64,000 nt of DNA from AC-32 sp035518635 (GCA_035518635.1 DATIXI010000011.1:62001-126000), one strand, 5' to 3'. Numbered from the stretch's first letter, positions 16,999-25,184 are shown. The notes: a model not told the origin generated them from the letters alone. Program-made: numbers and translations.

Positions 16999-18017
16999 CT
17001 CGCCTCGGCGTAGACCTCGAGCGTCTGCTCCGTGACCTTCTCCCAGGAGCAGTAGTCGCGGACGCGCTCGCGGGCAGCCTCGCCGATCCGGCGGCGCAGC
17101 TCGGGGTCGGCCAGGGCGCGCTCGATCGCAGCCCTGGTCGCGGCGACGTCGCCGACCGGGACGAGGAAGCCGGTCACGCCGTCCTCGATCACGGTCGGGA
17201 TTCCGCCGACGGGTGTCGAGACGACGGTCCTGCCGCGCGCCATCGCCTCCAGGACGACGTTCGGCAGACCCTCGTTCTCCGAGGCGAGCACGACCACCGC
17301 CGCGCGCTCGAAGAGGCCGAACAGCTCGTTCTGCGGCACGAAGCCGAGCGCGTCCGGGAGGAGGTCGCGGAGCGGCCCGTCGCCCGCGACGATCCGCGGG
17401 AGGCCCTCGGTCGCGGCGGCGACGACGTCGATCCGCTTCTCCGGAGAGAGGCGGCCCGCGAACAGCACGGTCGGCGGCTCCTCCTCGGCGCCGGTGTCGG
17501 CCGGAATCTCGACGCCGTAGGGGATCTCGTGCACATTCGCGATTCCGATCCCGCGCATCGCGACCGCGAGCGGCTGCGAGCAGCAGATCACCGCCCGTGC
17601 GGGGCGGAGCAGGCGGCGGACGAGGCCGGGCGAGCGGTCGGCCAGGCCGAGGTCCGAGAAGCGGCCCGCGGTGCCCGAGCCGTGGAGCGTCACGATGAAC
17701 GGCTTCCCGGAGAAGCGCGCGATCTTTGCACCCGCGAGCCAGTTGGCGTGGACGAGGTCGGCGTCACGTGCGGCCCGGCGAAGCGAGCGGACCATCGACC
17801 AGGCGAGCGGCGGCGCCAGCCATGGCCTCTTCCTCGCGCTCGCCACGAGCCCCGCGCCGCTGCTCCCGGTCAGCCCGTAGTCGTTGTATGCCCCGGGCCC
17901 GACGACCTCGATCTCGACCCCGCACTCCCGAACGTGCTCGACCAGGTCATAGACGAACCGCCCGGCGAGATCGCCCTCGTGCCGCGGATAGGAGGTCGTG
18001 AAGACGGCGACCTTCAT
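16995..18017 (-). CDS. GT4-family glycosyltransferase
   Basis: A GT-B fold glycosyltransferase that transfers a sugar from a nucleotide sugar. The N-terminal Rossmann domain begins VAVFTTSYPRHEGDLAGRFV. The C-terminal domain has LFAGRLSPEKRIDVV, a VPQNELFGLFERA helix and the E-x7-E motif in ENEGLPNVVLEAMARGRTVV, typical of GT4 retaining enzymes. ATG 18017 is preferred over ATG 18026 because a GAGAAT -10-like box lies 7 nt upstream of it and overlaps the other. The acceptor cannot be inferred; no other envelope-sugar genes are adjacent. Confidence 0.88.
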   Translation of the reverse strand: MKVAVFTTSYPRHEGDLAGRFVYDLVEHVRECGVEIEVVGPGAYNDYGLTGSSGAGLVASARKRPWLAPPLAWSMVRSLRRAARDADLVHANWLAGAKIARFSGKPFIVTLHGSGTAGRFSDLGLADRSPGLVRRLLRPARAVICCSQPLAVAMRGIGIANVHEIPYGVEIPADTGAEEEPPTVLFAGRLSPEKRIDVVAAATEGLPRIVAGDGPLRDLLPDALGFVPQNELFGLFERAAVVVLASENEGLPNVVLEAMARGRTVVSTPVGGIPTVIEDGVTGFLVPVGDVAATRAAIERALADPELRRRIGEAARERVRDYCSWEKVTEQTLEVYAEAS

Positions 18018-18043
18018 CGAGGGCATTCTCGGCCCGCTCGCGG

Positions 18044-18343
18044 CTAGACCTTCGGCTGCGGCAGCGCGAGCGATCCGCCCGCGACGACGCTCGAGGCCTG
18101 GTCTACCTGCTCGAGGACCGACGCGACGTCCACGCCCCGGTGCTCGGGCGCATAGGGCCCGAGCCGGCGGGCGGCCTTCTCCAGCTGCCGCTCGCAGCCG
18201 GTTCGGTTGCCCCGGCCGGCCTGGTACCAGGCGACCGCGACGTGGACGAGCCCCTGGTAGAAGTCGCGCTCCTCGGCCGGCGCCGCGCGCCATGCGTCCT
18301 CCAGTTCCTCGTGGGCCGCGAAGTACTCCCCGTTGCGGATCAG
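18044..18343 (-). CDS. DUF309 family protein (non-canonical start)
   Basis: The frame encodes a clear DUF309 protein: GEYFAAHEELEDAWR, then ERDFYQGLVHVAVAWYQAGRGN and a CERQLEKAARRLGPY helix. The function of the family is unknown; the conserved His/Glu residues suggest a metal site. There is no ATG, GTG or TTG in frame upstream, even far into the preceding Rieske gene. CTG 18343, standing 6 nt after a purine-rich GAGGCCGGG, is the most likely start and gives 99 residues. The true start is uncertain. It follows the Rieske gene closely on the same strand. Confidence 0.7.
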   Translation of the reverse strand: MIRNGEYFAAHEELEDAWRAAPAEERDFYQGLVHVAVAWYQAGRGNRTGCERQLEKAARRLGPYAPEHRGVDVASVLEQVDQASSVVAGGSLALPQPKV

Positions 18344-18365
18344 GTCGAGCCCGGCCTCGAGCCCG

Positions 18366-18674
18366 TCAGCGGGCGATCTGCACCTCTCCGTGCTCGACCC
18401 GCACCTCGTACGTCTCGAGGACGATCGCGCGGTCGAACTCGTTCTCGCCGTTCCGCACGTCGTACTGCCAGCCGTGCCACGGGCAGCTGAGCACGTGCCC
18501 GTCGAGTCGGCCCTCGCAGAGCGGCCCTTCGAGGTGGATGCAGTGGCCCTGGGTCGCGTAGAAGTCGTCGCCCACGCGAGCGAGCGTCACGTCCTGCTCG
18601 CCCACCCGCACACAGGCCAGCGAGCCGGGCTCGATGTCCTCCACCCGCGCGACCGGCTGGAAACTCTCTGCCAC
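18366..18674 (-). CDS. Rieske-type [2Fe-2S] ferredoxin
   Basis: A small soluble electron carrier of the Rieske ferredoxin type (102 aa). The cluster is bound by CIH (in HCIHLEGPL) and CPWH (in SCPWHGWQYD), giving the usual two Cys and two His. GTG 18674 is chosen because it gives the normal family N-terminus and a TAGGAT box stands 7 nt upstream. It is usually the electron donor of a ring-hydroxylating or other oxygenase; none is adjacent. It is divergent from the receiver-like gene at 18728. Confidence 0.88.
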   Translation of the reverse strand: MAESFQPVARVEDIEPGSLACVRVGEQDVTLARVGDDFYATQGHCIHLEGPLCEGRLDGHVLSCPWHGWQYDVRNGENEFDRAIVLETYEVRVEHGEVQIAR

Positions 18675-18681
18675 GGCCTCG

Positions 18682-18687
18682 ATCCTA
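18682..18687 (-). promoter_or_regulatory. -10 box of the Rieske gene
   Basis: TAGGAT on the minus strand, 7 nt before GTG 18674. Confidence 0.45.
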
Positions 18688-18713
18688 GCGTTGGAACGAG
18701 CCGTCGAGGGTGG

Positions 18714-18719
18714 TACGGT
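18714..18719 (+). promoter_or_regulatory. -10 box of the receiver-like gene
   Basis: TACGGT, 8 nt before GTG 18728. Confidence 0.4.
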
Positions 18720-18727
18720 TTGCAACC

Positions 18728-19042
18728 GTGGCGACGATCCTGCTGGCGGGGGTCGACGTGTTCTTCCGAGGGAAGATCGAGGGGCTTCTCCCGGAGCACC
18801 ATCTGGTCACGTCCGACCACATCGACCCTCCCGATCTCGTCATCTGCGACGTCTCCCGGATCGAGCCCGAGGAGGTCGCAGACACGTACGCGGACGTCCC
18901 GATCATCGGCTTCTGCAGCCACACCGACACCGCGGGCCTTCGGCGCGCCCACACGGCCGGTTTCGACCAGGTCTTGGTGAAATCCGCACTTGACGACCGG
19001 TTGCAGGGCACGGTCCAGGAGCTGATTGCCTCAGTAGACTGA
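18728..19042 (+). CDS. Stand-alone receiver-like (CheY-fold) protein
   Basis: A 104-residue protein that reads like a small response-regulator receiver: TILLAGVDVFF, a central Asp in LVICDVSRIEPEE, VPIIGFCSHTD and AGFDQVLVKSAL with the conserved Lys near the end. The first acidic pocket is poor (AGVD instead of a DD pair), so it may be a pseudo-receiver. No output domain is present. GTG 18728 is supported by the -10 box; an in-frame GTG at 18710 is less likely. It stands between the Rieske and ferredoxin genes. Confidence 0.6.
   Translation: MATILLAGVDVFFRGKIEGLLPEHHLVTSDHIDPPDLVICDVSRIEPEEVADTYADVPIIGFCSHTDTAGLRRAHTAGFDQVLVKSALDDRLQGTVQELIASVD
19035..19040 (+). promoter_or_regulatory. -10 box of fdxA
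   Basis: TAGACT, 9 nt before GTG 19050; it includes the stop codon of the preceding gene. Confidence 0.45.
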
Positions 19043-19049
19043 CGGCCGC

Positions 19050-19364
19050 GTGACGTACATCATCGCCGAGCCCTGCATCGACATCAAAGACCTCTCGTGC
19101 GTCGACGTCTGCCCGGTCGACTGCATCCACACCTTCGAGAGGATCCTCATCATCGACCCCGAGGAGTGCATCGACTGCGGCGCCTGCGAGCCGGAGTGCC
19201 CGGTCGAGGCGATCTTCCCCGAGGACGCGCTTCCGCAGAAGTGGGAGCCCTTCGTGAAGATCAACTACGCCTTCGAGGAAGGGGCGGACGTGATCAACAG
19301 GCTCGTCGACGAGTACGCGGCGGAGCACAACGTCCAGAATCCGCCGCTCGAGTCGGCTTCCTAG
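19050..19364 (+). CDS. fdxA: 7Fe ferredoxin (FdxA type)
   Basis: A soluble electron carrier with one [3Fe-4S] and one [4Fe-4S] cluster. The N-terminus has YIIAEPCIDIKDLSCVDVCP, typical of the actinobacterial FdxA group, and the second motif is CIDCGACEPECPVEAI. It is 104 residues, the normal length, with the usual C-terminal extension rich in acidic residues and Asn. GTG 19050 follows a -10 box by 9 nt. Likely partners are ferredoxin reductases or oxidoreductases not in this window. Confidence 0.93.
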   Translation: MTYIIAEPCIDIKDLSCVDVCPVDCIHTFERILIIDPEECIDCGACEPECPVEAIFPEDALPQKWEPFVKINYAFEEGADVINRLVDEYAAEHNVQNPPLESAS

Positions 19365-19393
19365 CTGCCTTCCGCCACCTGGCGCGGGGTGGC

Positions 19394-19399
19394 TATGCT
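19394..19399 (+). promoter_or_regulatory. -10 box of the VOC gene
   Basis: TATGCT, 7 nt before GTG 19407. This favours 19407 over the upstream in-frame starts at 19389 and 19395. Confidence 0.4.
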
Positions 19400-19406
19400 G
19401 GGCCGC

Positions 19407-20105
19407 GTGAGGCCGGAGACGCTCGACCACGTCGCCCTCTGGGTGGCGGACCGAGACGCCATTGCGGACGTTCTGACCGAGCGGGTCGGGATGCACGTGA
19501 TCGACCGGACGGACGCGTTCACGCTCGTCGGCTCGCACGCGCGGCACGGGAAGCTGACGCTGTTCGCGGCGGAAGGCCCGCGGGAGCGGGGCGCGCTTAA
19601 GCACGTCGCGCTGCGCGTCTCGAGCGTCGATCGGGCCGAGCACGATCTCGGCGACCTCGAGGTCGACCAGCCTCGCGCGGACGAGCTCTACTTCGACGTC
19701 CACGAGGGCCTGCGACTCGGGCTCGTCGAGGCGCCGACGGAGATCGAGTACGACATCGACCACGTCGCGCTCTGGTCTGCTGATCCCGAGGAGACCGCCA
19801 AGGCCTACCTCGGGCTGGGGTTCTCTCCCGCCGGGCCCGGGCCGTCCGGTGCGCTGCGGGTCGAGACGGGCGGTGCGTTCGTCGAGTTCCACCAGGGCGA
19901 GCCGGGTGACCCCGAGAAGCCGCTTTTGAATCATCTCGCGGTCAAGGTCGAGTCGACGGAGGACCACATCGCCGAGGCGCGCGAGCTCGGGCTCGAGATC
20001 GCCGACGTCGTCGACGCCGCGAACACGTATGCGGTGTTCGTGTGGGGCCCCGAGCGCGTCAAGGTCGAGTACGTCGAGCACAAGCCCTCGTTCTCGCTGA
20101 CCTAG
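19407..20105 (+). CDS. Two-domain VOC (glyoxalase/dioxygenase fold) protein
   Basis: A 232-residue protein with two vicinal-oxygen-chelate modules. The first begins TLDHVALWVADRD and the second YDIDHVALWSADPEE. Both carry the His used for metal binding in this superfamily, and a Glu appears near each module's end (LGLVEAP; KVEYVEH). It may be an extradiol-dioxygenase-like or isomerase-like enzyme; the reaction cannot be assigned. Two alternative in-frame starts lie 12 and 18 nt upstream. Confidence 0.75.
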   Translation: MRPETLDHVALWVADRDAIADVLTERVGMHVIDRTDAFTLVGSHARHGKLTLFAAEGPRERGALKHVALRVSSVDRAEHDLGDLEVDQPRADELYFDVHEGLRLGLVEAPTEIEYDIDHVALWSADPEETAKAYLGLGFSPAGPGPSGALRVETGGAFVEFHQGEPGDPEKPLLNHLAVKVESTEDHIAEARELGLEIADVVDAANTYAVFVWGPERVKVEYVEHKPSFSLT

Positions 20106-20125
20106 AGCGGTTACGAGGAGGGCAG

Positions 20126-20206
20126 CCGTGTCGACCGGTCGTTTCCGACGGACGCGCGAGCAGAGCTCGCCCGTCCTGATGTCGGCGTCGCAAGCGACGC
20201 CTTAGA
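20126..20206 (-). repeat. ~85-bp double-hairpin intergenic repeat, copy B (inverted)
   Basis: Reverse-complement copy of the element at 6741-6826, filling the gap before the flavoprotein gene. It keeps the TCTAAGGCGTCGCTTGCGA start with a perfect GGCGTCG/CGACGCC stem, the middle hairpin (less perfect here) and the ACCGGTCGA palindrome. Differences are scattered substitutions and small indels, so the copies are diverged. Confidence 0.75.
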
Positions 20207-20216
20207 GGCTCCTGAG

Positions 20217-21236
20217 GTGATCGTCGCCGGAGCGGGGATGGCCGGCCTGTGCGCGGCTGCTCGTGCCCGCGAGCTTGGGGCGACGCCTGTCGTGCTCGAG
20301 AAGGGCGACCGCCCGGGCGGCTCGATGCTGCTCTCCAGCTGCGTCGTCTGGCGGCATCTGAGCTTCGAGGACTTCCGCCGCGAGAGCCCGGGCGGCGACG
20401 AGCGGCTGCAGCGCCTCGTCCTCGAGGGACTCGACGAGGCGCTCGAGTGGCTCGTTTCGCTGGGGGCCGAGGTGGTCTGGGACGACACCGAGAACCCGCG
20501 CACGACGGGCAAGCGCTTCGAGCCGCGGAGTCTGACGGAAGCGCTCGTCCGCGCTGCCGGGGACGTCCGTGTCAGCCAAGGCCCGGGGATTGTCCCCGGG
20601 ACCTGGCCGGAAGAGCCGCTGGTGCTCGCGACCGGCGGCTTCGCCGTCCGCCTCGCACACGAGCGCGGGCTGCTCGCCCGCTGCAACCCCTGGAGCGAGG
20701 GCGACGGGCTCGACTTCGCCCGCGCGCACGGCGCCGAGGAGGCGGGCGACCTGGGGGAGTTCTACGGCCGTGCGATGCCCGCCCCGCCTGCGCGCGTGCG
20801 AAGCGAGGATTTCGTCCGCCTTTCCCAGCTCTGGGGTGGCGAGGCGCGCGTCGTCGGCGAGGACGGCGATGAGCTCATTCAGGGCCCGCCCGCCTGGCAC
20901 GAGAGCGATCTCGCCCAGGCGATCGCGAGGCAGCCTGGTGGGACGGCGTGGCTCGTCGTCCCCGCCGGGTACCGCGACGATCCGCGCGTGACGGCGGCGC
21001 GCGAGGCCGGCGGAACCGTCCTCGAGGACGATGGCGAGCTCCGGATCCACGTGATCGCAGGCGTCACGCACACGCTGGGCGGCATCCGCGTGGACGATCG
21101 GGCCCGGGTCGTCGGGGTCGACGGCCTCTACGCCGCGGGCGCCGACGTGGGCGGGATTGCGAGCGGCGGCTACTCGAGCGGGCTTGCCGCAGCGCTCGTG
21201 CTAGGCCGCACGGCCGCCGAGCAGGCGCTCAGGTGA
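20217..21236 (+). CDS. FAD-dependent oxidoreductase (fumarate reductase/ketosteroid dehydrogenase-like)
   Basis: A flavoprotein of the succinate dehydrogenase/fumarate reductase fold. The N-terminal dinucleotide site is VIVAGAGMAGLCAAARARELG, followed by LEKGDRPGGSMLLSSC, and FAD contacts recur in the C-terminal GVDGLYAAGADVGG and SGGYSSGLAAALVLGR. At 339 residues it is clearly shorter than the usual 450-550, mainly in the substrate-cap domain. A palindromic repeat (20579-20610) is read in frame between residues about 120 and 132. The substrate is unknown. Confidence 0.8.
   Translation: MIVAGAGMAGLCAAARARELGATPVVLEKGDRPGGSMLLSSCVVWRHLSFEDFRRESPGGDERLQRLVLEGLDEALEWLVSLGAEVVWDDTENPRTTGKRFEPRSLTEALVRAAGDVRVSQGPGIVPGTWPEEPLVLATGGFAVRLAHERGLLARCNPWSEGDGLDFARAHGAEEAGDLGEFYGRAMPAPPARVRSEDFVRLSQLWGGEARVVGEDGDELIQGPPAWHESDLAQAIARQPGGTAWLVVPAGYRDDPRVTAAREAGGTVLEDDGELRIHVIAGVTHTLGGIRVDDRARVVGVDGLYAAGADVGGIASGGYSSGLAAALVLGRTAAEQALR
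20579..20610 (-). repeat. GGGACAGTCCC-type palindromic repeat, copy 2 (inside the flavoprotein gene)
   Basis: The minus strand reads TCCCGGGGACAATCCCCGGG, matching the copies at 3095, 30153 and 34131. It is translated in frame as part of a surface-like Gly/Pro segment (GPGIVPG). Confidence 0.6.
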
Positions 21237-21435
21237 GCGGCTGGAGGTAGGCGCAGCGGCGCGTGTCGCCCGGGAGCGGCGAGGGTGCGACCTTGCTCAC
21301 GCGCAGGCGGATCTCGCCCTCCTCGACGTCCTCGCCGACCGCGGGTGCCTCGCCCTCGTGTTCGCGCAGCTCGTAGCCGGTCGCCGTCCAGACGAAGCGC
21401 AGGTGGGTGCCGTGCCGCAACTGTCCGTCCTCCAC
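21229..21435 (-). CDS. Small hypothetical protein
   Basis: A 68-residue soluble protein (HLRFVWTATGYELREHEGE region, then EDVEEGEIRLRVSKVAPSPLPG) that looks like a small beta-rich domain. No known family is recognised. Its end overlaps the convergent flavoprotein gene by 8 nt. Codon composition agrees with neighbouring genes, but support is only moderate. Confidence 0.5.
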   Translation of the reverse strand: MEDGQLRHGTHLRFVWTATGYELREHEGEAPAVGEDVEEGEIRLRVSKVAPSPLPGDTRRCAYLQPLT

Positions 21436-21476
21436 GTCGCGATCCTAGAGACGTTCTCGCCGGCCGCGCAAGGCTT

Positions 21477-22676
21477 TTAGGCCGGGTGCGCCACGTAGGA
21501 GGGCACGACGACCCGAACCGAGGTGCCTCCGTCCTGGCCGGCCTCGACGAGCATGCTCCCGCTCAGCGACCGGGCGCGCTCCTCGATCGCGTCGAAGGTC
21601 GCCCGGCGCCGCTCGCCCGCGCCGTCGTCCGAGATCAGCGCCTCGACGCTCCCGTCCTCGGCCTCGGCCACGCGGATCGAGATCCGGGTCGGCGGCCCGC
21701 GGTGGATCGCGTGGTTCACCGCCTCGCGGATGATCTGGTAGAGCCCGACGCGCGCGTTCTCGCCAAGGCCGTCCGCGGCGTCGATGTCGAGGTCGATCTG
21801 GATCTGGTTCGCGAGCGCAACCTGCTCGGAGAACGCGCGCACGGCCGGCCCGAACCCCTGGTCCCGGAGCACGACGGGCTCGATCTGGAACGAGAGGTCG
21901 CGGAGCGAGCGGATCGTGTCGCGGTGCCGAGCGAGCGCGGAGCGGAGGATGCGGTTCGCCTCGTCGAGCCGCTCGCCCTCGAGCGAGTCGATGACGGCAT
22001 CGAGCATCAGGCTGATCCCCGAGAGCGACTGCACCGGACCGTCGTGCAGGAACAGCGCGAGCCGCCGGCGCTCGTCCTGCTCGGCCGTGATCAGCTGGTC
22101 CGAGAGGCGTGCCTGCTCGGCCTCGCGCACCTGCGCTTCGGCGAGGAGCCGGGTGTTCTCGATCGTTCGCGTGGCGAAGTCGGCCAGCAGCGAGGCGCGC
22201 GCGAGCTCTTCGCGGTCGAGGGGATGGGAGCGGGTGAGCTCGAGCAACCCGATCTCCTCGTCGCGGGTCCGGAGCGGCAGCACGACGGCTCCCGGCGCGT
22301 GCGGCTCTGCGCCCGGCGGAAGCACGGCCGCCTTCGCGCCGAACAGCTGCTTGGCCTCCCGACGCGTCCGCTCCAGCACCTCCTCGGAGTCGTGGGCGGA
22401 CGCGATCGAGCCCATCGACTCGACCAGCGACTCCAGGAAGCTCGATTCCGCCGCAAGCTCCTCCTCGGCCACCTCGTGGCGGCGCCGCTCGGTGACGATC
22501 AGGGTGAGGGCAAATGCGGCCGCGATCGCGATCGCGATCGCGAGCCCGACGAAGGCGAGCCAGCTCGAGCGCAGCGCCAACCCGACGAGCGAGATGACCG
22601 CCGCCGCTGCGACCGCCCCCACGAGCAGCGCCGCCCGTCCGGGGGACCTAGTCGATGATCGCGTCGCGAAGCGCAA
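21477..22676 (-). CDS. NarL-type sensor histidine kinase with GAF-like domain
   Basis: A membrane-bound kinase partner of the adjacent regulator. Two hydrophobic segments near the N-terminus (about residues 15-65) are followed by a GAF-like region (about 80-190). The HisKA_3 dimerisation helix carries the phospho-acceptor His in RRLALFLHDGPVQSL. The ATPase part retains the N box (IIREAVNHAIHRG) and DDGAGE. The TTG start at 22676 overlaps the regulator gene by 29 nt; a later in-frame GTG is possible. The stimulus is unknown. Confidence 0.85.
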   Translation of the reverse strand: MRFATRSSTRSPGRAALLVGAVAAAAVISLVGLALRSSWLAFVGLAIAIAIAAAFALTLIVTERRRHEVAEEELAAESSFLESLVESMGSIASAHDSEEVLERTRREAKQLFGAKAAVLPPGAEPHAPGAVVLPLRTRDEEIGLLELTRSHPLDREELARASLLADFATRTIENTRLLAEAQVREAEQARLSDQLITAEQDERRRLALFLHDGPVQSLSGISLMLDAVIDSLEGERLDEANRILRSALARHRDTIRSLRDLSFQIEPVVLRDQGFGPAVRAFSEQVALANQIQIDLDIDAADGLGENARVGLYQIIREAVNHAIHRGPPTRISIRVAEAEDGSVEALISDDGAGERRRATFDAIEERARSLSGSMLVEAGQDGGTSVRVVVPSYVAHPA

Positions 22677-23295
22677 TCGCTACGGCATGCGTCCGCGTGT
22701 CGGCCTCGAGCTTCGTGAGGATGTGCCGCACGTGGCTCTTCACCGTCTCCTGGCTGATGAAGAGGCGCTGGGCCACGTCCGCATTCGACATCCCGTCGGC
22801 GAGGAGCTGCAGGATCTCGCGCTCGCGGCCGGTCAGCATGCCCTCCTGGACCCCGGAGACGAACGCCGGCAGCAGGGCGGGGTCGCGGAAGTCCTCGCCC
22901 GCGGCGACCTTCTCGATCGCGTTCAGCAGCGTCTGGTGGGGCGCCTCCTTGAGGATGTACCCCTTCGCGCCCGACTCGAGGCCGCGCGCGAGGAGGCTGC
23001 GCTCGCTGTAGGCGGTGAAGATCAGGACGGACGTCTCCGGGACCTTCTGCGTCAGGATCTTCGTCGCCTCGAGCCCGTCCATACCGGGCATGCGGACGTC
23101 CATGATCACGACGTTCGGCTTGCGTCGCTCGGCCAGCGCGACGGCGGTCGCGCCGTCAGCCGCCTCGCCGACGACGCGGATGTGGGGTGCACGCGACAGC
23201 GAGAGCCGCAACCCCTCGCGGACGACCTCGTGGTCGTCCACGATCAGACACGTGATCTCCCCGTTCTTGCGCTGTTCGACGGCCTGCTCTGCCAC
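22648..23295 (-). CDS. NarL/LuxR-type response regulator
   Basis: A 215-residue transcription regulator. The receiver has LIVDDHEVVREGL, the phospho-acceptor Asp in VVIMDVRMPGMDGL, and KGYILKEAP. The C-terminal LuxR helix-turn-helix reads LTGREREILQLLADGMSNAD with QETVKSHVRHILTKL. It is first in the two-gene unit with the kinase. GTG 23295 is preferred to upstream starts because a TACAAT -10 box stands 8 nt before it. Confidence 0.92.
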   Translation of the reverse strand: MAEQAVEQRKNGEITCLIVDDHEVVREGLRLSLSRAPHIRVVGEAADGATAVALAERRKPNVVIMDVRMPGMDGLEATKILTQKVPETSVLIFTAYSERSLLARGLESGAKGYILKEAPHQTLLNAIEKVAAGEDFRDPALLPAFVSGVQEGMLTGREREILQLLADGMSNADVAQRLFISQETVKSHVRHILTKLEADTRTHAVAIALRDAIID

Positions 23296-23303
23296 GCACG
23301 CGG

Positions 23304-23309
23304 ATTGTA
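23304..23309 (-). promoter_or_regulatory. -10 box of the NarL-type regulator
   Basis: TACAAT on the minus strand (5 of 6 consensus bases), 8 nt before GTG 23295. Confidence 0.5.
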
Positions 23310-23446
23310 GGCGGCGCGTCGGAAGTGTCACGGGCGGCGTGGGCCAGTGTGCCGCGGAATGTCACCCGAGCGGACGGTAGAGGTCATCGTCCGCGCCGCG
23401 TACGGTGTCAGGGAAAGGTTCGTCCTCAGCCGGACATGGGACATTC

Positions 23447-23971
23447 GTGGAGTCAACTGCCCGCGAGAAACAGTTTCGCCGGCTCTTCCAGGCCGAGTAC
23501 CCCCACGTCCTCGCCTATGCGTTGCGCCGCACGGGTGATCTTGCCGAGGCGCAAGACGCGATAGCCGAGGTCTTCACTGTCGCGTGGCGACGGATCGCGG
23601 ATGCGCCTACGGACGAAGCCGCTCGACCGTGGCTCTTCGCCATCGCCCGCCGCACGATCGCGAACCAGCGGCGCTCGCAGCGAAGACGAATCGCGCTGCG
23701 CGAGCGACTGCGGCTGCAGCCGTCAACCACGCAAAGAACCGAGGACCTACTGGAAGAGCGCGAGCAACTTCATGCCGTCCTCGCTGCTCTAGCGCGGCTC
23801 TCGCCGGACGACCAGGAGGTGTTGAGGCTCGCCATCTGGGAGGACTTGTCCCGTCGAGAGATCGGAATCGTCCTCGGCTGCTCGGCAAACGCAGCCGCGA
23901 TCCGGCTTCATCGGGCTCGTCGGCGTCTCTCCGAGGAGTTCCTGAAAGAAGACGTCTCCACCGGACATTGA
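23447..23971 (+). CDS. ECF-type RNA polymerase sigma factor
   Basis: An alternative sigma factor of the ECF class. Region 2 is visible in FRRLFQAEYPHVLAYALRRT with EAQDAIAEVFTVAWRR and ARPWLFAIARRTIANQRR. Region 4 follows in LARLSPDDQEVLRLAIWEDL and REIGIVLGCSANAAAIRLHRA. GTG 23447 gives 174 residues; other in-frame starts upstream (23405) are possible. The gene has slightly lower GC than its neighbours. A membrane protein gene follows after 8 nt and is the likely regulator. Confidence 0.85.
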   Translation: MESTAREKQFRRLFQAEYPHVLAYALRRTGDLAEAQDAIAEVFTVAWRRIADAPTDEAARPWLFAIARRTIANQRRSQRRRIALRERLRLQPSTTQRTEDLLEEREQLHAVLAALARLSPDDQEVLRLAIWEDLSRREIGIVLGCSANAAAIRLHRARRRLSEEFLKEDVSTGH

Positions 23972-23979
23972 GTAGGCGA

Positions 23980-25149
23980 ATGGACGAACACCAGATCAGC
24001 GAGCTTCTTCGGCGAGCGAACGTGATCGACGTTGCTGATCTGCCCGATCCGCGTGAGTCACCCGAGGCACAGCATCTCCTCAAGTCCATCCTCGACCCCG
24101 ACCGAGAGAAAGCTGGCGCGAAAGCTCTGTCTCGCGGGCCCGCGGTGGGTGCGTCCCGATCGGCAAGACGGCGTCGCAGTCGCGTCGCCGCTGTCGTTGT
24201 GGCCGCAGGGGCCGCCGCTGGCGCTGCGGCGCTCGTGCTGACGCTCACAGGCGGGTCAAAGCCAACCCGGACGCCGTTCCTCGTGCAGGCGATCCGCGCG
24301 CCGTCGTCTTCGTGGGGCGCCTACACACGGGGCGCAACCTGGCGTTTCGGCGCGACGACCGGAAACGCAGATTCCCAATGCCTCGGCCTTGCGCTGACCG
24401 TCTTCGGCTGCTCGGGCGTCCTCAGCCTTCCGAGCGCGCCTGCCCAGTCATCTACCACGACCGCACCAGCTCGAGCGTCTTCGACCGTCGGGATCAAGGG
24501 CGGGACAGCCGCCCAGCGAAGGCTCTTGCGCTCCGTCTTGAGTGGCATGCCGACGACCACGATCGAGAGGATCGTCGTCTCGACGACTGGAACTGACGTC
24601 TCTCTTCGCATGGCCGCTAGCGATCGTTCGATGCGCTCGCTGTGGGAGGAGTCGCTGGTCGCAGGGGCCTTTCGTGATCGAGCACAGGCCGCCGGAGACG
24701 TTGTGAAGGTGTTGCTTGTGAATGGAGAGGCAAGCGGTGTGATCCCGCCAGGGCCAGCGACGGCGCTGCCGAGAGCCAAGCCAGGGGCGGCCAAGGCGGC
24801 ACGTGAGCGGTTCGAGAGCGCCGCGGCAAAGATCGGAGAGCCGCTTCGTTCTCTGACGATCTATCAACCGGACGGGGTCGCGGTCGCGGCGACGTTCGAG
24901 AGCAGCGACCCGGCGTCGTTCTTGGTCAAGAGGATGCCCGGCTTTCTCGCTGCCCTTGGCGACCGTTGGCGCGACTTCGACGGGACCCACATAAGGCTCA
25001 CCGACGCGAGCGGCGCAACCGTTTGGGAGACGTCTTCTGCCGGGCGCGTGTCGGAGGGCTCGGTTGGCTCGCGCGAGGACCTTGCGGCCTGTGGACCTGT
25101 GCAGAGCTGGGGTTCGTATCCGGGTCCGCCGCCCTGCTCGGCGAAGTAG
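23980..25149 (+). CDS. Membrane-anchored partner of the ECF sigma factor (putative anti-sigma)
   Basis: A 389-residue bitopic protein. The cytosolic N-terminus (about 70 residues) starts MDEHQISELLRRANVIDVADLPD, then comes a basic stretch, one membrane segment (about residues 72-92) and a large external domain rich in Ser/Thr/Ala. No zinc-binding HxxxCxxC anti-sigma motif is seen, so the anti-sigma role is inferred only from position right after the sigma gene. The C-terminus has two isolated Cys (DLAACGPVQ, PPPCSAK). Confidence 0.65.
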   Translation: MDEHQISELLRRANVIDVADLPDPRESPEAQHLLKSILDPDREKAGAKALSRGPAVGASRSARRRRSRVAAVVVAAGAAAGAAALVLTLTGGSKPTRTPFLVQAIRAPSSSWGAYTRGATWRFGATTGNADSQCLGLALTVFGCSGVLSLPSAPAQSSTTTAPARASSTVGIKGGTAAQRRLLRSVLSGMPTTTIERIVVSTTGTDVSLRMAASDRSMRSLWEESLVAGAFRDRAQAAGDVVKVLLVNGEASGVIPPGPATALPRAKPGAAKAARERFESAAAKIGEPLRSLTIYQPDGVAVAATFESSDPASFLVKRMPGFLAALGDRWRDFDGTHIRLTDASGATVWETSSAGRVSEGSVGSREDLAACGPVQSWGSYPGPPPCSAK

Positions 25150-25184
25150 TGCCCGGCTACGGGTCGGCTCGCCTGGCGCGGTTG

